Below, piece after piece: positions 1 through 7,927 of a stretch of DNA of 36,570 bases. The translations under genes were made by a program, and so were the position numbers. Below the pieces are notes generated by a model that saw nothing but the letters and a program-made list of their open reading frames with translations, searched no databases and was not told the origin of the DNA. Source of the DNA: Nitrososphaerota archaeon (GTDB taxonomy: Archaea; Thermoproteota; Nitrososphaeria; Conexivisphaerales; UBA164); the NCBI GenBank assembly GCA_029786595.1, contig JAFLXO010000007.1, forward strand, positions 1 through 36,570, in the 5' to 3' direction. Position 1 is the first letter of the stretch; each line of letters opens with the position of its first letter.

Positions 1-1
1 A

Positions 2-529
2 ATTGATTGTATGTGGGATGAGACGGAGGGGATGGAGCTGTCCCTTCTGACCGTGGATTCGATAAATGATGTAAGTGGCATCAGCGGGATACCTGCATTC
101 GATATCCTCAGGAATTACGCGTTTATGGATGAGCCGGACCCTCACCTCATTTATATCGTTGATGAAAGGGACTTGGCAAGGATGTCAAGCTCTAGTGATT
201 TTGTAGTCCAGTTCAGCGGCCTGTTAAGAAAGGGGAAGTTCTCTTCAGGGGGCCCATGGCAGATCAGGTCACCCACTCCATATGACCTTCTTGTGAGCAC
301 CGAAGTGGGTCTTGTAACCGCCCAGCAGGTCCTGCTAGAAATGGCTGCTCTGGGACGCGGCAACGCTATGAGGGTAATAAGGGAAGTAGATAGGGGAATC
401 CTTGAAGTGTTTGGCACAGAACCTGAAGCGCTGAAGCCTGCCTTGAAGGAGGGCTCGAAGCTCAGCCCTTCAAAATCGCTCAAACTGCTAGAAAGGGTGA
501 TCAGGGAGCTGTACAGTCTACCATTATAG
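2..529 (+). CDS. Unrecognised protein, probably 5'-truncated by the window edge
   Basis: The frame is open to the left edge and ends in TAG at 527-529. An ATG at 11 could start a 172-residue protein, but the codons before it (Ile-Asp-Cys) continue the frame, so the real start may lie outside the window. The product looks soluble and mixed alpha/beta, with no membrane segment. A helical C-terminal third rich in Lys, Glu and Leu (about residues 105-172) ends in a basic-hydrophobic tail. I see no motif that names a family and assign no function. Base use and amino acid composition resemble neighbouring genes, so it is probably a real gene. Confidence 0.6.
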   Translation: MDCMWDETEGMELSLLTVDSINDVSGISGIPAFDILRNYAFMDEPDPHLIYIVDERDLARMSSSSDFVVQFSGLLRKGKFSSGGPWQIRSPTPYDLLVSTEVGLVTAQQVLLEMAALGRGNAMRVIREVDRGILEVFGTEPEALKPALKEGSKLSPSKSLKLLERVIRELYSLPL

Positions 530-860
530 GGATTTGGAGGTAGCGGTAAAACATAAGCGTTTGGTACATATATTTCTCAACGGATGCAGTGCATCATTGC
601 GTGAATTAATAACAAAGGCATTCCGCCTCCGAGATCGCGCCGATGCTTGATGTATAAAAGCGCGCTTTTCTAAATTTCATTTTTTATATACCCATCGCGG
701 TATAATTCCATGCGTGTCAATTTAGTGAAGGTTAGTTGAGATGAACAGGTACATAAAGGGGCAGTACTTCAAGGATCGCCCTAAGAAGGAACAATTTATC
801 GAATCGGAAAGCAATTTCCCCCGACTGATGAATCCATTGATGCCTAGTCCTCAGATGGGC
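530..860. other. Intergenic stretch with a palindrome and two TATA-like boxes
   Basis: About 330 bases lie between the first gene and the 3' end of the opposite-strand membrane protein gene. It holds a perfect 14-base palindrome at 656-669 that overlaps a TATA-like element (653-660). A second TATA-like stretch lies at 681-690. A short plus-strand frame starts with ATG at 741, but it runs antisense into the neighbouring gene and shows no family signal. I see no tRNA or other recognisable RNA gene. Confidence 0.4.
656..669. repeat. Perfect 14-base palindrome overlapping a TATA-like box
   Basis: The sequence aaaagcgcgctttt equals its own reverse complement, and its left end shares bases with a tataaaag element. 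A perfect inverted repeat at a promoter could be an operator for a dimeric regulator. It could also form a short hairpin that ends transcription of the upstream gene. No regulator can be named from the sequence. Confidence 0.4.
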
Positions 861-1514
861 TTATGCGCTTGGACCCTTCTTCTTGCGGGAGAAGAAGCCC
901 AACCAAAGAAGCAGTATACCGATAAATTCCGCATAATAAAGGAACGCAGGGAATTGAACTATATATAGCGTCCCTGCTATGCTTACAACCACCGTTCCAG
1001 CTATAATGGAAAGCATCTTTTTTGAATGAGTTCTCCAGTAGCTGACCGCGGCAACGGCCACGAGGACCACGGCAGCTGGGAATGTGATTATCGAGGATAC
1101 CAGAGTGACCGATAATGGTAGCAGCCCGAAGACGACATAGCCAGTTATGATATCGCCTATATATGAAACGGCTACAAAGTAGAGAGCCGCAAAGGTCGAA
1201 AGTACGGTAAATATATAATACGAGTACCTTATCGCTCTGGAGCCGACTAGCTGGATAGAGCCAAGCGCTAGAAGTTCGACAAGCAAGGAGACCAAGAACA
1301 GATATGATTTTATCAACGGCTGGCTGTATATACCCAGGGCAAATACTATCTCCAGCATTACACTGATCGCAAATACGCACATCCCAGCGCTCCAGTACAA
1401 AAGGCTCCGTGTCTTCTTTGCAACGTAATTCATCGTTAGATAGGCGGCCAGTATGGCGCTTAACACGAAGATCAGGCCTGTTGAAAACAGGACAAGAGAC
1501 TGCTCAAACAGCAT
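861..1514 (-). CDS. Seven-helix integral membrane protein of unknown function
   Basis: The 217-residue protein is almost entirely hydrophobic, with about seven predicted membrane helices. Short charged loops (KKTR near residue 34, RTHSKK near 161) suggest cytoplasmic sides by the positive-inside rule, and it ends in a basic cytoplasmic tail (SRKKKGPSA). There is no signal peptide, cofactor motif or conserved acidic pair that would name a transporter or enzyme. It begins with ATG, and a TATA-like stretch (tatatta) lies about 30 bases upstream. It is 57 bases downstream of the endonuclease IV gene on the same strand, so the two could be co-transcribed. Proteins of this size and helix count are common lineage-specific membrane proteins in acidophilic archaea. 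Confidence 0.7.
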   Translation of the reverse strand: MLFEQSLVLFSTGLIFVLSAILAAYLTMNYVAKKTRSLLYWSAGMCVFAISVMLEIVFALGIYSQPLIKSYLFLVSLLVELLALGSIQLVGSRAIRYSYYIFTVLSTFAALYFVAVSYIGDIITGYVVFGLLPLSVTLVSSIITFPAAVVLVAVAAVSYWRTHSKKMLSIIAGTVVVSIAGTLYIVQFPAFLYYAEFIGILLLWLGFFSRKKKGPSA

Positions 1515-1571
1515 GTAAGGAGCGTCCTATCGGCCGTTAATATACTGTTTGATTATATTGTATGGTTTGAT

Positions 1572-2408
1572 TTATTTAAGCACAAGCTCCTCGGCTGTTT
1601 TCTTTTCGTCGATATATTCGTGGTAATCTTGCACCGGCGTCTCCAGTATCATGGGCCTCTGCTGTATTATTCCGTTGTTAAGAAATACCCCGAACCCCTT
1701 CCTTCCTATGAATCCCCTCCCGATCCTAGCATGTCTATCAAGGCCTGATCCAAGCCCTTTCATAGAATCGTTAAGGTGAATCAACCTGAACCGCTTTAGC
1801 CCAATGAACCTATCGATATCCTCTATCATGCCTAAAAGCCCTTTTTCTAAGGTCAGATCGTAACCAGCAGCGTAAGCATGGCATGTATCCAGCACCAGCC
1901 CTACGCGCTCATCCCCAACCTCATTGATTATCCATCCTATATCCTCGAACCTCGACCCCACACTATTGGCCTGTCCGGCCATATTTTCAAGCAAAACCAT
2001 GGTACCTCCCGTCATTGAGCCGAGCGCCTTCCTTAGACAGGTAACTACCCGCCTTTTACCGTAGTCAATCCCCTTGCCCAGATGGCTGCCTACGTGCGCA
2101 ACTATAAAGTCGAGCTGCAACTGCTCAGCCCGCCTGATCTCTTCGGAAAGCGAAGCTATTGACTTCTCAAATATGTCATCCCTTGGTGAAGCCAGATTGG
2201 GCAGATATGGCATGTGCGAATTTATTGAAACAAATCGGTTCCCCCTCTTTCTTTTAAATTCGTCAGCGCCGTTAATTGGTGGGTATCCCCATCCCCTGGG
2301 GGATCTGGTGAAGATCTGAAACGTTTTGAACCCTAATTCATCAGCCCTATCTATCGAACTGTCTATACCGCCAGCAATTGGAAGATGCGCACCGATGGTA
2401 GTCTTCAT
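1572..2408 (-). CDS. nfo: Endonuclease IV (AP endonuclease)
   Basis: This is an apurinic/apyrimidinic endonuclease of base excision repair, a TIM-barrel enzyme with three metal ions that cuts DNA 5' to abasic sites. The 278-residue length is typical. The start MKTTIGAHLPIAGG matches the family N-terminus. The metal ligands are visible in order: His65, His105 (FIVAHVGSH), Glu141 (LLENMAG), Asp174 and His177 (LDTCHAYAAG), His211 and Asp214 (IHLNDS), Asp224 and His226 (LDRHARIGRG), and Glu256 (ILETP). All nine expected positions are occupied, so the enzyme should be active. The ATG lies about 26-34 bases after a TATA-like box on the minus strand, which fits a leaderless transcript. Confidence 0.95.
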   Translation of the reverse strand: MKTTIGAHLPIAGGIDSSIDRADELGFKTFQIFTRSPRGWGYPPINGADEFKRKRGNRFVSINSHMPYLPNLASPRDDIFEKSIASLSEEIRRAEQLQLDFIVAHVGSHLGKGIDYGKRRVVTCLRKALGSMTGGTMVLLENMAGQANSVGSRFEDIGWIINEVGDERVGLVLDTCHAYAAGYDLTLEKGLLGMIEDIDRFIGLKRFRLIHLNDSMKGLGSGLDRHARIGRGFIGRKGFGVFLNNGIIQQRPMILETPVQDYHEYIDEKKTAEELVLK

Positions 2409-2433
2409 ATGCGACCAGGCACATACGTTCCTG

Positions 2434-2442
2434 AAATATCTT
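2434..2442 (-). promoter_or_regulatory. TATA-like box for endonuclease IV gene
   Basis: Read on the minus strand this is aagatattt, about 26-34 bases before the ATG at 2408. The spacing fits an archaeal TATA box driving a leaderless or very short-leader transcript. Confidence 0.5.
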
Positions 2443-2471
2443 TACCCTGATCTGTGTTAGCCGGTTTAAAT

Positions 2472-2915
2472 CTAGCTTTCATCCTTCTGCTGCTGCGCCT
2501 TCAGTTTCCTTGATGCACGCTGTTTTGGCGCAGCCGCCGCATTTTCAGCCGGCTGGCTCGTTGTATTATTTGCAGGCGCAGCTGCCGTTGTGTTTGGCTG
2601 TTCTGGTGGAGTGGCGGTCGCGTTTGACTGTGTTTCAGATGCGACAACGGTGGTGGCTGGACTGTCCTGTCCTGCGGCGTCGGCCGGTTTGGCTGGTTCT
2701 TCCACAATAGGCTTCGGCGCTGGGGTGGTCATAAGAGTGTAACCTATCCACGCCAGAATCACCAGCACCGCTGCAATCGCTATGAAAGCGGTAATCTGAA
2801 GGACTATCAGTGGAAAGTAGATATCAACAAATGCATAAAATATTATCACTATTATGCTTGCAATCATTATAAGGGCGCCCAAGGCTTGATCTTTACTCAA
2901 ACTACATCGATGCAT
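2472..2915 (-). CDS. Two-helix membrane protein with Ala/Thr/Pro-rich tail
   Basis: The 147-residue protein has two adjacent membrane helices (about residues 12-32 and 36-60). A low-complexity region rich in Ala, Thr, Pro, Asn and Gln follows (about 66-130), and the C-terminus is basic (RASRKLKAQQQKDES). No enzyme motif is present. The charged flanks suggest that both termini are cytoplasmic and the tail is disordered. The start is uncertain. ATG at 2915 lies only 17-24 bases from the TATA-like stretch ttaaatat (2932-2939), while an in-frame TTG five codons later gives a better leaderless spacing and begins MSKDQALGALI. The function is unknown; anchoring or multivalent binding through the tail is a guess. 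Confidence 0.65.
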   Translation of the reverse strand: MHRCSLSKDQALGALIMIASIIVIIFYAFVDIYFPLIVLQITAFIAIAAVLVILAWIGYTLMTTPAPKPIVEEPAKPADAAGQDSPATTVVASETQSNATATPPEQPNTTAAAPANNTTSQPAENAAAAPKQRASRKLKAQQQKDES

Positions 2916-3018
2916 CCTTCTTTAAATTGGCTTAAATATCTTTCGTCGCCTCGGTTTATAATATCTTTTCATATGGTCATACCCATTATATCAATTAAAA
3001 TCAGGCGGTTCGGATAAG

Positions 3019-3026
3019 GATTTAAA
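3019..3026 (+). promoter_or_regulatory. TATA-like box for the TIGR00304-like gene
   Basis: The stretch gatttaaa lies 24-31 bases before the GTG start at 3050. This is the spacing expected for an archaeal leaderless promoter. Confidence 0.5.
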
Positions 3027-3049
3027 CAGGTCTATCGGTCCTTTTACAC

Positions 3050-3295
3050 GTGCGACTGCGCCCGCTCCTGCTGTTGTTTGGTTTCATGCTTATCATAGCC
3101 GGCATTGTACTGGTCTTGATAAGCTCAATAAGTGGCGGCGCGAACGTAGGGGGCGCGTTCTTTGTATTTCCAATTCCGATCATCATCGTCTTCGGCAAGG
3201 ATAACGGATTGATCTATCCCATTATAGTGCTGGCGTTGCTCATCTTCCTGATAATGCTTGTGATCTCCATCTTAGGCTTCAGACGCGCGGATTGA
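3050..3295 (+). CDS. Small TIGR00304/DUF131-like membrane protein
   Basis: The 81-residue protein has two hydrophobic helices (about 4-26 and 56-76) around a central segment reading VGGAFFVFPIPIIIVFG. A glycine-rich turn followed by a hydrophobic PIPI patch between two helices is the pattern I recall for the archaeal TIGR00304 (DUF131) family, whose function is unknown. It starts with GTG, 24-31 bases after a TATA-like element, and ends two bases before the stop of the convergent gatE gene. The family assignment rests on remembered motif layout and length only. Confidence 0.6.
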   Translation: MRLRPLLLLFGFMLIIAGIVLVLISSISGGANVGGAFFVFPIPIIIVFGKDNGLIYPIIVLALLIFLIMLVISILGFRRAD

Positions 3296-3297
3296 TA

Positions 3298-5121
3298 TCA
3301 GATGCCGAGTTTCCTCCTTACCTCTTCGTTTACAATGCTACCATCTATCTTTCCTCGAACGCGCTCCATGACCCTGCCCATCAGGATTCCATACGCCTTT
3401 TTATTGTCCATTCCCTTAAGCTTTTCCAGCTCCTCGGATATGATGGTACGCAGGTCGTCGGTGGAGATACCGGTTAGCCCTAGTCTTTTGATGGATTCCT
3501 TAACCGACAGGCCATCCTTGAGGGAAATGCGTAGTATCTCGGCGATGGCCTCCTTTCCTATCGACCCCTTATTCAGCAGGTCAAATACCTCAAATACGCT
3601 ATCCCTTTGTAGCTGGCCAAGCCCTTCACGTCTGAGCATTATGGCTACCTCCGTGAGCGTTGTGGCCACTATCGATGGAGGCATATCATACCTCTCCATC
3701 GCCTCGGTGAACCAGTTCAGATAATCGGAATCAAGGATGTTCACGGCCAGGTCCCTAGATAACTGATATTTCTCCATGAACTCCTTGACGGTCTGGTCCC
3801 AGTCCTTTATCTGTAAGCTGAATTCCCGTTTCATAGTCTCTGAAACTACAGTTGTGGGTATGTCGGTCTCTGGATACATCCTGGAGGAGCCGGGCCTTGG
3901 CCTGAGGAACCGTGTCGAACCATCGGCCATCGCCATTCTGGTTTCCGATGGAGGGCCCCTGAGCGCCATCATGAGCCTTGCCCTGAGGCTCTTAAGACAG
4001 CTGATGGCTGCCTCCCTTTCCCCCTTCAAAATGATATAAGCATCGCCGTCCCTTATGTTCATTGCCGCCGATATCCTCTCCATGGCGGCCTCGTCTATGT
4101 TATAGGCCGGCAGCTCATCAGAATGAATGACGCCGTTGAACCCCATGAACCTGGAGATATCCGCCAGGTCCTTGCCAAGCCTTCCATCCTTAACCGTTTC
4201 CCTCTTCAGGAGGCCTGAGAAGCCGGGCGCCCTTAGGCAGAATGCCCTTAGGTTTCCCTTCAGCCCTTCCCCAAGGGTATCGGTTATGTCGAGGGGCTCT
4301 CCCTCAAAGTCCTTCTCCGATACCCCTCTCTGCTTTAGTATTTCGGCAAGCTCTACCAGCCACAGCTGCCTCCCTTGTTCATACGATATGACCTTGCTTA
4401 TAGTTTCAAGCTTCTGCACCCCTTTGACCTCTACAATGCCGCTTTCGCCCACAGAAACGTTAACGTCCTGCCTTATGGTTCCGAGGCCGCTTGCAAACAG
4501 CCCCGTCAGTTTAAGCGTCCGGCCCAGAGATTCAGCCATTGATTGTACATCCTCAGATTTCATTTCAACCGGCTCGAGCGCGATCTCCACCAATGGGATG
4601 CCCAGCCTGTCAAGATCGTATTTTGGACCTGCAGCGGTCCTTTCGATCAGCCTTGCAGCATCCTCCTCAAGGCATATTGATTGGACGCCAACCGATGTAC
4701 CCTTGTATCCGAACGCCCCTCCAAGGGCTACTACCGCAGTCCTCTGGAAGCCGGCCGTGTTGGAGCCATCTATAACCGTCTTGCGCATGACGTGAATTTC
4801 GTCCATGATATCGGACTGAAAGATATTGGCGGTTATTATCGCCGTCCTCAGCGCCTCCTCATTGAGGGGGTGTGGCGGCTCTTCATCGGCCTCCACCAGA
4901 CAGCTGGTTCCCTCTTCGCTTACATAATCTATGACTACGTTCTTTCTCATTTCAAACTCTGCCGCCGGGTCCAGGGTTCCGAGTTCCCCAGCGGTAGCAC
5001 GGAGCACCCTCCTGAATTCAACCCTTCCCTGCCCTGCCTGCGGATCTGGGCAGTTACAGAACAGCTTGTGTTGCGTGTTTAGCTGGAGGTGTATTTCCAG
5101 CCCTACCCTAATCCTGCTCAA
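3298..5121 (-). CDS. gatE: Glu-tRNA(Gln) amidotransferase subunit E
   Basis: GatE binds misacylated Glu-tRNA(Gln), activates the glutamyl group with ATP and receives ammonia from GatD, giving Gln-tRNA(Gln) in the archaeal indirect pathway. The N-terminus IRVGLEIHLQLNT and the following Cys-containing stretch are typical of the GatB/GatE core. SCLVEADEEPPHPLN, VIDGSNTAGFQRT, LDRLGIPLVEIAL and GLGTIRQDVNVS are recognisable core motifs. A GAD-type insert and the helical YqeY-like tail follow (the tail from about residue 470 to the end). I place the start at the TTG at 5121, which follows a strong aggaggtgg ribosome site. This gives 607 residues, near the usual length, and a 14-base overlap with gatD. 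The open frame reaches 5193, but that extension would be buried in gatD. Confidence 0.93.
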   Translation of the reverse strand: MSRIRVGLEIHLQLNTQHKLFCNCPDPQAGQGRVEFRRVLRATAGELGTLDPAAEFEMRKNVVIDYVSEEGTSCLVEADEEPPHPLNEEALRTAIITANIFQSDIMDEIHVMRKTVIDGSNTAGFQRTAVVALGGAFGYKGTSVGVQSICLEEDAARLIERTAAGPKYDLDRLGIPLVEIALEPVEMKSEDVQSMAESLGRTLKLTGLFASGLGTIRQDVNVSVGESGIVEVKGVQKLETISKVISYEQGRQLWLVELAEILKQRGVSEKDFEGEPLDITDTLGEGLKGNLRAFCLRAPGFSGLLKRETVKDGRLGKDLADISRFMGFNGVIHSDELPAYNIDEAAMERISAAMNIRDGDAYIILKGEREAAISCLKSLRARLMMALRGPPSETRMAMADGSTRFLRPRPGSSRMYPETDIPTTVVSETMKREFSLQIKDWDQTVKEFMEKYQLSRDLAVNILDSDYLNWFTEAMERYDMPPSIVATTLTEVAIMLRREGLGQLQRDSVFEVFDLLNKGSIGKEAIAEILRISLKDGLSVKESIKRLGLTGISTDDLRTIISEELEKLKGMDNKKAYGILMGRVMERVRGKIDGSIVNEEVRRKLGI

Positions 5122-6379
5122 CCGACAACCACCTCCTTCCGGTGACCTCTCCTCGAAGGTCCAATGGCATTTGTCCTGTGGCGTTGAGCCCATTGCCCAG
5201 CACCCACATGGATTTTGCCAGCGCTACTTCAGAAAGCATATCGCCCAGCGGAACTACACCGGCGGACAGCAGGTCACGCCCGGTTTCATAGACGTTCAAG
5301 TTCACCGACCCCCAGATACACTGGGATGTCATCCCAAAGAATACCCCCTTCTTGATCCCTTCCGTTATAGGCTGGATAAGGTCTTCAGAAACGTGGCCTA
5401 GCCCGCCGCCCTCAATTATTATGGCCTTGATGCCCTCGTCCACCAGGAATTTAAAGTAACTCCCTTTCATGCCAGGGAAGAACTTCACCAGTGCTGCACG
5501 ATCATCGAAGTTAGGCCTCACGATGAATTCCCCCTTGCCCCCTATGACCGTGTTTTCGTTAAGGGTCAGGCCCTTGATATAGGCTACAGGCCGCCTATTG
5601 ACCGAGTGAAATGCGTTTCTCCGGCTGGTATGGTTCTTTCTGACACGGACACCCAAATGGATGGCGATGGAATCATCGCTGAGTCCAGAATGCATGGCAA
5701 TGAACACCCCCCTTGATCGTGAAGATGAAGCGAATTTGAAGGCGCCAATAAGGTTGGTCGCAGCATCTGATGACGGGCGATCAGAGGACCTCTGTGAGCC
5801 CACCAGCACCACCGGCCCTGGCGGATTTTCAAGTGCGAAGGAAAGCGCCGCGGCGGTGTAGTGCATGGTATCCGTTCCGTGGGCTATAACCACGCCTCTG
5901 AACCCGGCTAGAAAGGCCTCCTGCACCGCCTTGGCTATCATAGTCCAGTCCGATGGCCTGATGTTCTCGCTAAGAACGCTCATGAGCGACCTTATTGAAA
6001 AGGAAGCTATGGATCCAAGCTCCGGTATAAGCGCCGCTAACTCCTTTGAAGAAAACGCCGGCTTGACGGCCCCGGTCCTGTAATCAACTCTGCTTGCTAT
6101 TGTCCCGCCGGTGCTTAGCAGGAGTATATCACCGTGAACTTGGCCGCCCTCACTGGGAATAACCGTGGCTTCGCTGCCCTTAGCTTCATCGCCCCGCTTA
6201 ATTACACTGGATTCCAGTATCCTGTTCAGCGACAGGCCTATATTGTAGCCGTTCTTCAACTTGATTGTTATATGCTCCGGCCCTTCATACTGGGTCCTTG
6301 GCATGACCAGTCCTTCGTAAGATTGGCTCTTTACCTTGATCCTGACAAGATCCCCCGGTTTAAAGTCGATTGTATTCAA
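5108..6379 (-). CDS. gatD: Glu-tRNA(Gln) amidotransferase subunit D
   Basis: GatD is the glutaminase subunit of the archaeal GatDE complex; it hydrolyses glutamine and channels ammonia to GatE. The 423-residue protein has a small N-terminal beta domain (about 1-75) and an L-asparaginase-type domain from about residue 83. That domain shows STGGTIAS with catalytic Thr93, AHGTDTMHYTAAAL with Thr169-Asp170, and VLVGSQR. The start is TTG at 6379. A minus-strand gatatatcc element lies about 20-25 bases upstream, compatible with a leaderless message. The gene overlaps gatE by 14 bases, so the two subunits are probably translated together from one message. Confidence 0.93.
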   Translation of the reverse strand: MNTIDFKPGDLVRIKVKSQSYEGLVMPRTQYEGPEHITIKLKNGYNIGLSLNRILESSVIKRGDEAKGSEATVIPSEGGQVHGDILLLSTGGTIASRVDYRTGAVKPAFSSKELAALIPELGSIASFSIRSLMSVLSENIRPSDWTMIAKAVQEAFLAGFRGVVIAHGTDTMHYTAAALSFALENPPGPVVLVGSQRSSDRPSSDAATNLIGAFKFASSSRSRGVFIAMHSGLSDDSIAIHLGVRVRKNHTSRRNAFHSVNRRPVAYIKGLTLNENTVIGGKGEFIVRPNFDDRAALVKFFPGMKGSYFKFLVDEGIKAIIIEGGGLGHVSEDLIQPITEGIKKGVFFGMTSQCIWGSVNLNVYETGRDLLSAGVVPLGDMLSEVALAKSMWVLGNGLNATGQMPLDLRGEVTGRRWLSVEQD

Positions 6380-6532
6380 TGACCCCGTTCTATGGGATAT
6401 ATCCTTTTAACCATATCGCTGTCCCGCCATCTTCTCCCTCACAGGTCCTTTTCTAGTGGATACGCGAGCCGATAACCACTGGTTAAGGCATCCTCCGGAC
6501 CGTCATCCTTTAGCTGAGCCACCGTAAAACGC

Positions 6533-6540
6533 TTATATAT
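6533..6540 (+). promoter_or_regulatory. TATA box for the HTH-CBS regulator gene
   Basis: The element ttatatat is 22-29 bases before the ATG at 6562, with no ribosome site between. This fits a leaderless archaeal transcript. Confidence 0.6.
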
Positions 6541-6561
6541 TAACTGGTTTCATTCAGGACT

Positions 6562-7095
6562 ATGCTGCCCGATCTGAGCGAGCTGAGGGAAATGCGTAAT
6601 GAACTGGGGTTAAGCGTCCAGCAGCTTTCAAGGGCATTGAACATACCGGAAAGGACCATACTCATGATAGAGGGGGGAAAAACCTGCAGGTCCTATGCGA
6701 CCATCAAGAAGATCTTCGATTTCCTTGAAGCCAGTAAGGCCGGTGACAGGAGGACAGTCCAAGAGATAGCAAATACCGGAATAGTCTGGGGCAACCCGAC
6801 CATGAAGGTCAAGGAGGCTATGGGCGTCCTGCTGGAGAAGGGCTTCTCTCAGTTGCCTGTAAAGGATAAATTTGGAAGGGTGGTGGGCATAGTAGGCGAA
6901 AAAAAGCTCCTGGATGCAAAGAACGGCGGGGAGCCCATAATGGACTTCCTTAGCGATGACTTCATCATAGTTGATGGCCAGATGCCTGCGCGCATAGCCA
7001 GGGACCTGCTTAAACATCTATCCGTCATCCTCGTTAATGAACGAGGGTCGATTTCCGGAATAGTAACGAGGTCGGACTACCTTAAGAGCCTGTGA
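6562..7095 (+). CDS. HTH (XRE-type) regulator with two C-terminal CBS domains
   Basis: This 177-residue predicted DNA-binding protein has an XRE-like helix-turn-helix at about residues 7-57 (LREMRNELGLSVQQLSRAL, then IPERTILMIEGGK) and a CBS pair at about 79-177 (TMKVKEAM, GFSQLPVKD, VGIVGEKKLL, then ISGIVTRSDYLKSL). CBS pairs usually bind adenosyl ligands such as AMP, ATP or S-adenosylmethionine, so DNA binding may respond to energy or methyl-donor state; that is inference from the domain class. This architecture is a known archaeal regulator type (COG3620-like). It stands alone with its own TATA box, transcribed away from gatDE. Its targets cannot be told from the sequence. Confidence 0.85.
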   Translation: MLPDLSELREMRNELGLSVQQLSRALNIPERTILMIEGGKTCRSYATIKKIFDFLEASKAGDRRTVQEIANTGIVWGNPTMKVKEAMGVLLEKGFSQLPVKDKFGRVVGIVGEKKLLDAKNGGEPIMDFLSDDFIIVDGQMPARIARDLLKHLSVILVNERGSISGIVTRSDYLKSL

Positions 7096-7210
7096 TCCAG
7101 CATATGAGAAATTTTGTTGATTTTACGCCGCACGCCCTGCGGCATAAGTGGGGGACGCCATCTGCTACATCAATTGTTAATAAGGGGAACAACGTTGGTG
7201 GATTGAACAG

Positions 7211-7927
7211 TTGAAGGAATTCTGGTTCATGGGCCATAACGATTACATCAACCTGCTTTATCTTCCCTACACCGCTATAGTATTCAGTTTCATAATAGAT
7301 GGGATGGTGCTCTCCGGGGTCCCTGATATCATGAGCGATATCCTGCTGCTGGTGGCATATTTCTTCGGCCTGGGCATTTCGGCCCATTACCTCAACGAAG
7401 CATACTCCCACAGGCTGATGGATAGGGGAAGGGCATCGGTTCTAAAGATCATAGGGACAGCGTCCCTTATAGTAGCGGCTGGCCTAGGAGGCTATCTGGT
7501 GGTCACGCTCTCAAACGTGCCTCTGATGATAATAGGCATAATCGAAGTGCTGGCTGTAATATTATATAACCATCCTAGGTTTAACGCGGCCCATAATGAC
7601 TTCTTCTTTTCAGTGGCCTGGGGGGGGCTTCCGTCGCTTGCCGGATTTATGCTCGGCCACGAAGTGATTACGGTAAGCGCTCTAGCCCTGTTTGCCGTGA
7701 CCTCCATCTTGGGTTCCCTGGAAATAACGCCTAGCAGGCATGTAAAATACTGGAGACGCAGGGATGCAGATATTGAGAAGGTGCTTTTTAAGGATGGCAA
7801 GGAAATGCAGTCAAGCGTCGAACTGATGATCAAAAGGCCTGAGAGGTCCATCAAGCTCCTGAGCGTGCTTTGTTATATCATGCCAGTCCTTCTCTATCTG
7901 GTTATTTATAGCCGCTTGACCATATAA
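7211..7927 (+). CDS. Polytopic membrane protein, UbiA-superfamily-like
   Basis: The 238-residue protein has about seven membrane helices. The segment GLGISAHYLNEAYSHRL resembles the first substrate-binding loop of divergent UbiA-type prenyltransferases, whose equivalent reads roughly HALDELxGRPL. The leading Asp is Asn here, and I cannot find the second Asp-rich motif of active enzymes. It may be a divergent prenyltransferase of lipid or quinone synthesis, or a member that lost catalysis. It starts with TTG at 7211. Its last 22 bases overlap the 3' end of the convergent elp3 gene. Confidence 0.5.
   Translation: MKEFWFMGHNDYINLLYLPYTAIVFSFIIDGMVLSGVPDIMSDILLLVAYFFGLGISAHYLNEAYSHRLMDRGRASVLKIIGTASLIVAAGLGGYLVVTLSNVPLMIIGIIEVLAVILYNHPRFNAAHNDFFFSVAWGGLPSLAGFMLGHEVITVSALALFAVTSILGSLEITPSRHVKYWRRRDADIEKVLFKDGKEMQSSVELMIKRPERSIKLLSVLCYIMPVLLYLVIYSRLTI

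Noticed and set aside
741-968. 75-residue plus-strand frame after a TATA-like box
   Set aside because: Its second half is antisense to the 3' end of the 7-TM protein gene, it has no family signal and no clear ribosome site. It is kept only as a possibility in the findings.
844-1380. 178-residue Cys/Arg-rich minus-strand frame
   Set aside because: It is a frame-shifted shadow of the 7-TM protein gene on the same strand, with a composition unlike real proteins here.
4127-4795. 222-residue frame antisense to gatE
   Set aside because: It lies wholly within the well-supported gatE gene; its Ser/Pro/Leu-rich composition is typical of an antisense shadow.
4931-5401. 156-residue frame antisense to the gatE/gatD junction
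   Set aside because: It covers conserved coding sequence of two real genes on the other strand and has no recognisable motif.
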